Shown here piece after piece: positions 55,400 through 64,000 of a stretch of DNA of 64,000 bases (its first letter is position 1; every line of letters begins with the position of its first letter). The notes beneath the pieces are model-generated. The model was not told where the DNA came from. It did no database searches and was given only the letters and a program-made list of their open reading frames with translations. The position numbers and the translations under genes are program-made. The stretch is from Sinohyriopsis cumingii (taxonomy: Eukaryota > Mollusca > Bivalvia > Unionida > Unionidae): positions 51,577,574-51,641,573 of the forward strand of contig CM068842.1 in NCBI GenBank assembly GCA_028554795.2. The letters run 5' to 3'.

Positions 55400-56960
55400 T
55401 AAAAGAATTTCCAGAAAATCAGATAAAACCATTTCAACTTTTTATATGCTGAGTGTTGAAACATCTCTTATAGTCTTCAGCAATAACAAAGTTTTCCAAT
55501 TAGCTACTATGGTGGACATAATGTATGTGACATCATTAGAATTCTTTTGGTGAAACCCCATGACAAATTGACCATGCCCGTCAGGGGAAGTAGTGACAGC
55601 AAGATTTTCCCAACCGCCAACATGGCAGTCATACTGGTTGAACTATTTTCATTTAGCACCAACTAGGTATCATAAGAAGTCTATTTATGACAATCCTATG
55701 TTGATATACCTATCCAGCTGAAAGCAGGAGAGACATCATTTGAAAATGGCCACCCTGGCCATTTTGAGTCAATCTGCATCATTTTCATTGGGACCAACCA
55801 GATACCATAAGAACTCTTCTGATGATAACCCAACATCCAAATCAATTTCCATTTAAGAGGAGTTGCGATAATAAAATATACAAGATAGCCACCACAGTGG
55901 CCAAACTGGACATCAGATTAGCACCATTTTAATTAGGACCAACAAGACATTCTAAGAAGTCTTCTTATGAGACTTTTTGTTTTAAAGTAGTAATAATAAC
56001 AAGACTTTCAAAACAACTGTCCTAGTCACCATACTGGATATCAGATGCACTCCTATTTCCATTCAGGACCAACTAGACATCATCATTAAGTTTTCTGGTG
56101 AACACGCAATGTCGATAGGACCAGAAGCCATAATAATATTTTCCAGATGGCCATTGTCACAGACATATTGGAGGTCAGAATGGCACCATTTTCATTTTGG
56201 ATTTAACTAGACATCATAACAAATCTTGCAGTGAAAACCCCACACTAACATTATCATTTTTTCATGGGAAATAGTGATAAGATTTTTAAATGGATACTGT
56301 GGCTGTCATACTGGACAGACGAGTGACATCATTTTCAATCAAGACCAACTAGACATCATAAACGATTAAAGATAACAAAATTCTCAAAATGGCAGCAGTG
56401 GAAGCCATAGTGGATTTGCGAGTGGCACCACATCCGTTTAGGACCAATTAGAAACGATATGACAATCAATTTAGGTGGTGTAGTGAAAAGATTTTCAAGA
56501 TGGGCCCTGTGGTGGCCACATTAGACATCTGATCAGCACCAATTTCATTAAGAACCAACTAAACATCATAAGACATTCTGGTGAAAACTTCATATCAATA
56601 TGACTTTCCATTCATCTGGAGTAGTAATTACAAGGTTTTCAAGGTGCTGATGGCAGCCATATTGGACATTAGATCAGCACCATTTTCAATTAGGATCAAC
56701 TGGACATCATACAAAAACCTTCAGTAGAAACCTCATGTTGACATGACCATCCATTCATGATGAGTATTGATAGCAAAATTTTCAACATGGCTGTTGTGGC
56801 AGCCTCGTTTAATGTTCAAGCTGCACCCTTTTCATTTAGAACCAACAAGACCATGTAATGAGCATGTGTGTTAAGTTTCATGGAAACCTTTCAAGCATTT
56901 TAGGAGGCGGCGACAACAAACCTGCATTAACAGCTGGATGAATGACAGACAAAAAATCAT
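55400..56960. repeat. Diverged satellite with GGACCAACTAGACATCATA core
   Basis: About ten copies of (AGG)ACCAACTAGACATCATA(A)(GAA) occur from about 55660 to 56845, spaced roughly 100-150 bases. Between them recur TGGCC(A)... GTGGC(C/A)(G)CCAT(A)(T/C)TGGACAT, CAGATCAGCACCATTTTCAT and TTTTCAA(A/G)ATGGC. It ends with TTAAGTTTCATGGAAACCTT and GGCGGCGACAACAAACCTGC. It contains no reading frame. One further unit lies alone at 62430-62640. Confidence 0.85.
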
Positions 56961-56969
56961 CCCATTAGC

Positions 56970-57840
56970 TAATCTAGTCTATGACGAGTGGAGCCAATAA
57001 AAAATTACTTAATGAACCATTTTTACACAGTCAAAAGCTGATAAGGATGTGAGAAAATATTGAAAATTACCATCGTTACATGTACATGTTAAGATACAAA
57101 ATGAACACATACACATTCTCTGAGTTATAAACCATACTGTTTTATATAGTTAAAAATGTTTATAAAGAACAGAAAAAACTAAACATCTATATATCAGTCA
57201 CTGGAACAGTGCTCACAGCTGCATAAAATACATTTAGCACATGTACATTTTATTTTATATACAATATCAGTATGAATAAACACTAAGTTTCCTAGTAAAA
57301 TACAAACACCAATGTAAGTAAACATAAAACAGTATAAATGGTTAGTTCCTTTTCTTTCACAGACAAGTAGATATTGCCATCCGTGAAATGCTATAGCGCT
57401 GCAAATTGAAATATGTACAATGAATTGTCCTATGATGGGAGTATTTTCAGGACTTATTCAGGACTTTTTCAACACAATACTAGTTGAGATCAATATCACA
57501 TGGAAACCTTTTACAAACAAAACCAAGAGCAGAACAAATTAAAAAGAGATTCCAATACTCTGGTACAGTATGTGGAACAAGCTTCCACTACATGTAAAAT
57601 CTGCTGAAAATATTAAGAGTATTTAAGAAGAGATATCATGAGCATGTATGTGCTTCTAATAGATAATGGAATTTAGTATTATAATACTAAACATGTTAAA
57701 CAGTAATTATTGCTATCTTCATATAATGTGCATTTTTGTACTCTCCTTAGAAGACCTATAGGGAGAATAGTATTTGACTAATGAGTCACCCTCTATAAAT
57801 AAAGCATTGTTATTATTGTTAGTATTATTATCATTTTACT
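56970..57840. other. Intergenic, no supported gene
   Basis: AT-rich. At 57540-57800 the run ending in CCTATAGGGAGAATAG and CCCTCTATAAATAAAGC looks like an old repeat 3' end, but I cannot name it. Confidence 0.35.
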
Positions 57841-57846
57841 TGACAT

Positions 57847-58030
57847 TATGTCTGGATATATAATTATAGGTTGCTGTATGTGAATCATCTAGATAAATAA
57901 TGATTGATTATTGTAGAAATAGTCTGGATATATAATTATTGGTTATTGTGTGCATACTGTTAAGATATATTGGTCATTGTGCGCATATGTGGAGATAAAT
58001 AATTATAGGTCATTTTGTGTGTATAGTCTG
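57847..58030. repeat. ~40-bp degenerate tandem repeat
   Basis: GTCTGGATATATAATTAT(A/T)GGTT(G/A)(C)TGT(A/G)TG repeats near 57851, 57921 and with variants to 58030. Non-coding. Confidence 0.7.
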
Positions 58031-58080
58031 ATATCTTGGGTTCATGATTGTTTTTGGCATGTGGCCAATGAGATTTTTAG

Positions 58081-58195
58081 TCAACTATGCCAAAGAAGAG
58101 ATCATTTGAGAGACCCATTCCTGACCAAGAAGATCATGTTTATCGGACAATCGAACAATGAGAATATTGTGCATGCAATCACTGCTTTCAAACAG
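58081..58195 (+). CDS. Isolated candidate exon, gene unknown
   Basis: The acceptor is GAGATTTTTAG before 58081 and the donor is GTAGAA after 58195. One base, then 38 open codons: QLCQRRDHLRDPFLTKKIMF, IGQSNNENIVHAITAFKQ. The composition, with alternating polar and hydrophobic residues and no repeats, looks coding in contrast to its surroundings. I recognise no family. It may be a real exon whose neighbours I failed to find, or an orphan from a duplicated gene. Confidence 0.3.
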
Positions 58196-58299
58196 GTAGA
58201 ACATATTCTAATATGTATATTAAGTTCACACCTGCAAAAGCAGGTGTGTGTTCTCAACATCAGCACACATTCTGGGTATAATGTTCAAGATGTTTGAGT

Positions 58300-59590
58300 G
58301 CCAAGAACAGTAATAGAACAGGTATCAGTGTGAAGAGCTGTCCTCTCGAATGCATCCAGAGTCCATGCAAGATATCAAACTATTATATACTCAATTTATA
58401 ATTAGCATCAGTTACCAGATCTCTTCACATTACTATTAGAAATAATTACAAATATGCCAATAAATATACTCTCTTTATTTTTAACTTAATTTCTACTTTC
58501 AATTATGACATGTATGTCTGGGACTTTGGATGACATAATAATAATGTAAAAAGTTGTATGACATCATGTTGACATAATTGCTCATTTAACACCTATGTTA
58601 AGTATATTGGGCAAAATCAGATCGTATACTAAGAAATAATCTGATCTGTACTAAACAAGAGGGTCTACAAAATGTTATCTCACCTGTGAATTATTCGTTC
58701 ACATAGCCCACCCCCGAATGTATCTTAGCTGCAAGAATGTAAACATATACTTTAAGATTCTTAATAATGACATCCCTTCCATCTCCACAAAGAAATGAAT
58801 ACCTTTACCTCATCACACTTAGGTAAGTGAAACAAAAATATGGTGATGGGCTAAAAGTATATACCGTAATTGATAAAAAGCTATGTCTTCAGTGAAACCT
58901 GTCAAATTAAGACAAATAAAACATTATAGACATATGCCCTTGATATGAATAAGTTTTCATAATCAGGTCTCTTCTGAATATTTTCTTTAATAGGTGTCCC
59001 TTACATGATCAATTCCACTAAAAAATAAAAATGAGATATTTTTTTAAAAATCCCTTAAAATAATGTTTTCAGAGTTAAATCTGATCTAAAACTTATAACA
59101 ATGACCATAATCTAGTGTGAACTGAAAGATGGACAGATATGTAAACGGACAACAAAGTTGTTGCTATGTCAAGTTTCCATAGAGAATACAACTGCAGGAA
59201 TTGTGAAGTGCATGATAAGTAGCTAAGATATAATACATAACCATATATACAAAACAGGATGCTGCCTCTGTGACTTGTTGCAAGAAATGCTATTTCCAAC
59301 ACTGAAGTTATGACTGATTTACAATGATGCAAAAGTAGTTATCATTATTTCAAGCAAAATTTTAACTGAAAATGATGTGCTACCCTTCGGTAAATAAAAA
59401 CTGATATAATGGTTCAGCACAAAATAAACATTAGTCATTAAGATTAAAATGCATCTAATTTTTATGAACCAAAAGAAAGTAGCGGTAACAAGCCATAAAT
59501 ATTAGAACCAAGTCAAGGAGTTGTAATGCTGTGTTCTTTTTTCTTTCCTAAATAAAAATAATCAGAACTATCCAACAAATCCTTCCCAGG
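58300..59590. other. Intergenic, no feature seen
   Basis: Plain AT-rich DNA. Confidence 0.4.
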
Positions 59591-59599
59591 AGTACAGTG

Positions 59600-59896
59600 G
59601 GTATGTGTGTGTATGTGTGATTTTGATTTTTAATGTAGCTTTAACAATTTTTCAGTCATATTGCTACGATGTCTGCAATGTGGCAGTTTATAGTGATGTC
59701 TAGCACTGGGGCATCATGCCGCATACATGTAGCATGACGTCCCACCCAGTCACATCCTGACACCAGGCCGTCAAGTCCTAACACTAACCTCTTAATGCTG
59801 AGCGCCAAGTGAGGCAGCTGTTAGTACCATTTTTGTACGTCTTTGGTATGACTCGGCCGGGTATCGAACCCACAACCTCCGGCATCCGACCCCAGT
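59600..59896 (-). repeat. SINE-A, nearly full-length, reverse
   Basis: GTATGTGTGATTTTGATTTT (tail), CAGTCATATTGCTACGATGT, GGGGCATCATGCCGCATACA, TTAATGCTGAGCGCCAAGTG, then the B-box complement CGGGTATCGAACCCACAACC. The A-box part is degenerate (GACCCCAGTAGATGG). Confidence 0.9.
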
Positions 59897-59899
59897 AGA

Positions 59900-60450
59900 T
59901 GGTTAATTGGGCTTGTTTTTTCCCCACAGCTGAAATGTCCTCATGCCAAGAAGCTTGCTGTTCATATTTGATACATTCTGTTCACTGGGTCCAGAGAAGT
60001 CTTATTTAAGGTTTTTCTATTTTGTGTAACAGTGGTCATATCTGAGACCAGATTGGCATTACTTATATAAATCTGAATGGGCTTTAAAGCAATATGTTTT
60101 CTGTCAAGTTTAGCCAAATATTAATCATTAGTTTACATAGGCTTCAAAACAGCAAAATTGTTGATCTGAACAATTTGAACAGCCAAATCTACATGATGTG
60201 AAAACACCATAAGTTAGACATACAAAGATGAACAGTTCAACAGTACAGGCTTAGGTTTTACTGAACATATTTCTTGTACATAGCAAGACATTTTTTAAAA
60301 TTTATCTTTTTTATTTTGCTATGTGACAATGAAATTTATTCTAAATATTAAATAGAACACGAGGTCTGAAATAATGTCAGTATTAACTGAATCTTAAACC
60401 ATTTTATTCTTTAATGAAATCCTTCTGAAATATAGATTTCAAAAACTTTA
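59900..60450. other. 3' flank of the membrane-protein gene
   Basis: AT-rich. No gene. Confidence 0.4.
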
Positions 60451-60454
60451 AATG

Positions 60455-60460
60455 TTTATT
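60455..60460 (-). terminator. Candidate polyadenylation signal of the membrane-protein gene
   Basis: TTTATT on + (AATAAA on -) about 220 bases past the stop codon at 60679. A further copy at 60403-60408 is equally possible. Confidence 0.35.
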
Positions 60461-60678
60461 TATATTCTTTAATTAATTCTAATTATATAAAAGTTTCATT
60501 GCTGAGTATACAGCATGCCAAAAAAGAGAGGAAAAAAAAGACTTGGAAATCTTAACTTAAAGATAAACAATGAAGATAGGAACTTTGGAAATACCAAATA
60601 ATATTGCTCCCAAAAACCAATGAGCAATATTGCAATGGTAACTAACCACCATTAAGGTGATTATTAAACTGTTACAGT

Positions 60679-60876
60679 TTAGGAAGACTTAGAACGTGTA
60701 AAATATGAGCTATGCATAGCATTTCCATCTCTGCCATCTTTCCAGATGAAGTACATGCCAACCAAGATCACCATACTGGGAACCACACCAATGTGTAGGA
60801 TCAGAGACTCACGGAAGCTGAAGGTTCCCTCAATAAAAAAGGCGATGGCCAGGGTGACGCAAAACAAGAAACTGGT
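60679..60876 (-). CDS. Membrane-protein terminal exon
   Basis: On the - strand TTAATATTTCAG precedes ACCAGTTTC. Sixty-five codons and TAA (60681-60679) follow. Two predicted membrane helices are separated by a charged loop. The fall from hydrophobic to Lys/Arg/Ser-rich at the end marks a natural C-terminus. Confidence 0.7.
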   Translation of the reverse strand, partial: TSFLFCVTLAIAFFIEGTFSFRESLILHIGVVPSMVILVGMYFIWKDGRDGNAMHSSYFTRSKSS

Positions 60877-63618
60877 CTGAAATATTAAACAGTACATCGA
60901 TTAGATGAGAATGTATTATAACATTTGCTTTTTTTTCTTCTAAAATTAAATTCATACATTATCTTAAAGCACAAAGAAAGACAAAAACATTAATTTTCAA
61001 TATATCTGATGCGTATAAGGACTAAGGCTAGACTAATGTACAAACCAAATCTCTCCATACAGAATCCTCCTATGATCTTGATATGACAGTCCATGGTTAC
61101 ATAATTCTGTTATGACTCTATGGTCTTAAACTAAGTAACAGAAAAAGCAAAAACCTTCAAGTTTTTTAAAAATTCAACAAATTTATTTCAACAGAACAAA
61201 AAGTGAAAGCTTAAAAACAAATTACATTATTGTGAATTAAATCCAAAATAGTCATAAAAGTTCTATCACAGGTCCAAATGTATTAAGTTCCAACTGAAGT
61301 CCATTGGTATTCCAAATAAATTCCAATAATGAATGTGATGATGTGCCTGTTGTATCAAATGTGCTAATGTGCCAATGGCCTGCATTGTGGTGATGTGCTA
61401 AGTCTTGATATATCACAATAATATAATCCAAAATATTCTTGTCTGAATTCACTATAATTGCAAATTAATGTTTTAGTCCCAAGAATATTATTGAGCACTT
61501 TGTAATTCCAGTTAACAATAATTTGAATAAATAAATCCATCCAAATGAAAAACATCACAACAATAAGATGGATTCTACTTCAGATGTTATGACAAGAAAG
61601 AGTAACTTTTTGAGTAAACAACATTATATATAAAGCTAAGACACAATAATAGAGCCTGGATATAGGTCAGTCTCCTCTATAAAACATTCAAAGTTGTGAA
61701 CATGTTTAGGAATTTCCAAGTGAAAAACTATGTCCTAGACTTTGATTCAAATAAACATACTTACCTCCAAATGTAATGATCTGAATATTTAATCCACAAA
61801 GAAATATTAGCTATGTATTATGTTGTTTAAAAAAATAATTACTGGTCAGGTACACAATGACCCTGATTTTGGGCAAAGTCAGCTACAATATAAAGATGTG
61901 CATAACATATAATCATTAAGAAAAACCAACAAATAAAATAAATTAAATACACATAACAATTGTCAAAAATTGTATACATAATCTTTTGGTTAATGACTCA
62001 GTATTTCCATTTGAATATCATGCTCAATAATAAGGTCATTTTCTAAGAAGAAGCATCTATCATATTAAGGTCAAATTCACTTGCAAATGTTAATACAATA
62101 AACTGCTGAATATGCTTATTTAGGATTTTGTATCCTGTTTGATGATTGAGAAAAGTCTTTAGATCTTTCACTGAAAGTATGAATAGTTTTAAAAATCCTA
62201 AAAAACTGTTTAATTAGATTCTGTTAATGAGTCTTTCAAAGGGGCTGATGCTATACTGGCTAAAAAAAAAATGTATAGAATTCCATGCAAAGACCATTTC
62301 TGTTATCATGGACAGATAATTTCTGGGTTTGTGTCAAATAATGCCAACAAGCAGCCATATAAAAAGCTATTTTAATCCATAATTAAAACATTTTTTTAAA
62401 TAGGCCCCAACTGACTGAACTGGCACTGTTCCGGATTCATACCATTTTCGTGTTATCATTCTCATCAGCCATCACATTATCGTCTTTATTCAGGACCAAT
62501 CACATATTGCAAGAGATATTTTAGTGAAGACCCCGTGTTAATGTCAACCTTCATTAAAGAGAAGTGAAAAGAATTTTTTGCCATGTTGGAGATCAGATAA
62601 ATACCTTTTCATTCTGGACTTGATGCATATATCATAGTGTTATAGTGAAAAGCAAATTTGTCTAGAAAATTATGCTTCTTTGAGATCAGATCAGAATAAC
62701 ATAAGAGATATAAGCCTGCTACCTCCTTAATCTAGCCCTACTTAAAAGACGACAATTTGTCTTTTCTGTTTAAATTACATAGGCAAAGGGTAATAACTCT
62801 TGTCCATTACCTGCACTTGCTGCCACCAAGTATTGCTTATTTTTGAGCTCAGCAATATACCAACAAGGATGCTCACATAGCGGGGGTGGGGGTGGCTAGG
62901 AGGGTTTTAAGTATTGTGATCGGGTAAGTATTCTCAGACAGACAATCATTATTTACTGGAAAAATTTGCCTTTTCCTTCAAATATGTTTCCGGATCACAT
63001 AAACATTAGGATAATACGCAATAGGAAGAGGGAATGCTGAGCATTCTACTTTTACCTCGGGTATACTTCTTGGGAAGAAAGATTGGATTCCATATGTGAA
63101 TAATAACCTGCTCTCCTACTCAGTGCAACACAGCCTATGGTCACTTGATCAGTGACTGCTAAATCAGGCTAAGGAGATGCTTACTGAAATCTTCTTACCA
63201 TCAAAATTTCTCTGGCAAATCCAGTAAAGCTAAGAGTCTGTGTTGGTTTTAATTGGATCTAGTGGCCATGGGCCCAGCACCTACCAGATTCAGGTTTTGT
63301 CCTGGCAATGCTAAATTCCTGAGAAAAAAACCTGGAGAGGGTTGACTCTGGATGTTAGCCAACACCTATGATGTCTTGGATTGAATGTTGCATTCGAATG
63401 CAATGCTTGCAGAGATTGCTCTGATATTTTAAGGGAAAATCCTGATGATGTGACTATGATCTGATTGTATCAAAGGTCACGACAAGTAGGTTCAAACTAC
63501 CCTGGCATATTATTTTTTTCTAAAACTGGCATCCACAAGTCCCACGTATATTTCATTGGAGCAACCCTAAGAATGAAACCAACTATGGGGGGGGGGGGGG
63601 GGGGGGGGGGGGCGGGAT

Positions 63619-63649
<31 letters not shown>

Positions 63650-63823
63650 CAGAGAGAGAAGAGTTTCTATTAAATTATATGCATGACTGAAAGATAGGTG
63701 ATTGCAATTTCAGGTTGAGTTTAGATGTAGGTGATCTATCAAGACAATAATTCTGCTTTTGACTCACTGGTCCAGGACACTGCCCAAGTCCGTATAAGCC
63801 AAGGACTGGTCCAACAGCAAAGT
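60679..63823 (-). CDS. Multi-pass membrane protein, 3' part of gene
   Basis: Two - strand exons (63823-63768 and 60876-60679) join in phase 0 and give the last 83-84 residues and the TAA stop. The protein shows a Gly/Pro-rich turn (FAVGPVLGLYGLGQCPGP), a hydrophobic helix (TSFLFCVTLAIAFFIEG), a short loop (TFSFRES), another helix (LILHIGVVPSMVILVGMYFI) and a polar C-terminal tail (WKDGRDGNAMHSSYFTRSKSS) that is probably cytosolic. I do not recognise the family; a small transporter or a tetraspan-like protein are both possible. The 5' exons lie beyond the right edge. Confidence 0.65.
60900..61095. other. Intron of the membrane-protein gene
   Basis: No feature beyond AT-rich DNA. Confidence 0.4.
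61100..61740. repeat. ~600-bp dispersed repeat, copy 2
   Basis: Direct-orientation relative of 19140-19760: TATGGTCTTAAACTAAGTAA, GTGAATTAAATCC, TTCTATCACAGGTCCAAAT, ATTGAGCACTTTGTAATTCC and AGTAAACAACATTATATATA all occur in the same order. It lies in the membrane-protein gene's intron. Confidence 0.85.
62430..62640. repeat. Single unit of the 55.4-56.9 kb satellite
   Basis: TTCAGGACCAATCACATATT, then GTGAAGACCCCGTGTTAATG and CCATGTTGGAGATCAGATAA with CCTTTTCATTCTGGAC reproduce the order of one satellite unit 6 kb away. Confidence 0.7.
62700..63010 (+). repeat. Dispersed repeat, copy of 24311-24500 family
   Basis: AAGAGATATAAGCCTGCTAC, GGCAAAGGGTAATAACTCTT and GATCGGGTAAGTATTCTCAG match pieces near 22935, 23778 and 24450 respectively. 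The copy is more compact than the dispersed pieces in GLT1D1 introns 8 and 9. Confidence 0.65.
63586..63660. repeat. Poly-G tract followed by GA microsatellite
   Basis: A run of about 27 G, one C, then GAGAGA repeats to about 63660. Such long G runs are prone to assembly and sequencing error. Confidence 0.92.
63768..63823 (-). CDS. Membrane-protein penultimate exon
   Basis: On the - strand TTTGTTTGTCAG precedes the exon and GTGAGT follows it. Two bases complete a codon; 18 codons (FAVGPVLGLYGLGQCPGP) follow, ending in phase 0, which fits the next exon exactly. Confidence 0.62.
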
Positions 63824-64000
63824 CTGACAAACAAATATTCATTCGAGTGCATTATAAAAACATTTGCTACAATGTATTAATATTAATAAAAGACAGGAAA
63901 CAATAACAAAATGAATGAAACATTAAAATTCAGACAACTACTCTATACTGCAGATCTGCCAACCCTGACGAATCCGTCTCAGTAAGGCAGTTGATTTTTT

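Overview
This is an AT-rich, intron- and repeat-rich eukaryotic nuclear window, most likely from a marine invertebrate and probably a mollusc. I infer that from three things: long GT-AG introns, several tRNA-headed SINE families with target-site duplications, and a protein set (a GLT1D1-type glycosyltransferase, a tiny death-domain protein, decayed multi-gene element proteins) that fits a lophotrochozoan. Taxonomy is inference only. There is no sign of bacterial gene organisation.

Genes. (1) A glycosyltransferase 1 domain-containing protein 1 (GLT1D1) orthologue runs on the + strand from 4616 to about 29083 or 29773. Ten coding exons join in one continuous frame of 333 codons, with a possible eleventh 5-codon exon. 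Only the start-codon exon could not be found. (2) A two-exon gene on the - strand (exon 1 40206-40140, exon 2 37571-37189) encodes a complete 149-residue protein: a basic N-terminal tail followed by a death domain. (3) The 3' end of a multi-pass membrane protein gene lies on the - strand (63823-63768 and 60876-60679), with its 5' part beyond the right edge. (4) An isolated exon-like segment with good splice sites sits at 58081-58195 (+), gene unknown.

Mobile DNA. The GLT1D1 introns hold an antisense, 5'-truncated non-LTR retrotransposon (12064-14148, one in-frame stop, GAT-repeat 3' tail), a TIR DNA transposon of about 1.5 kb (16030-17523), two copies of an 83/72-bp foldback element, and a ~600-bp repeat whose sister copy is at 61100-61740. 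Two SINE families dominate. SINE-A has at least seven copies, with a tRNA-like head, a long conserved body and a CA-rich tail. SINE-B has at least six copies, with a Leu/Ser-tRNA-like head and a (CAA)n tail; two copies carry perfect 11-12-bp duplications. A third family (C) has two copies.

The most unusual part is 44.0-47.2 kb. It is a + strand series of broken coding fragments: SAP-like helix-extension-helix motifs, a glutamine-rich coiled coil, an RGS..(L/I)PKW..IN segment, two further coding-like blocks, and a protein with a charged N-terminus, hydrophobic hairpin and C-terminal helix. I read it as a decayed copy of a large multi-gene, virus-like or Polinton-like mobile element. A second decayed LINE follows at 47.6-48.4 kb.

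Satellites. Tandem arrays are frequent: degenerate ~600-bp units at 1-2.3 kb, minisatellites at 24.9, 25.9, 26.7, 28.2, 31.2, 31.5, 34.6-35.6 and 35.8 kb, a ~100-150-bp satellite at 55.4-56.9 kb, and several TA, CA, GA and poly-G tracts. The 34.6-kb array is split by a SINE-A insertion.
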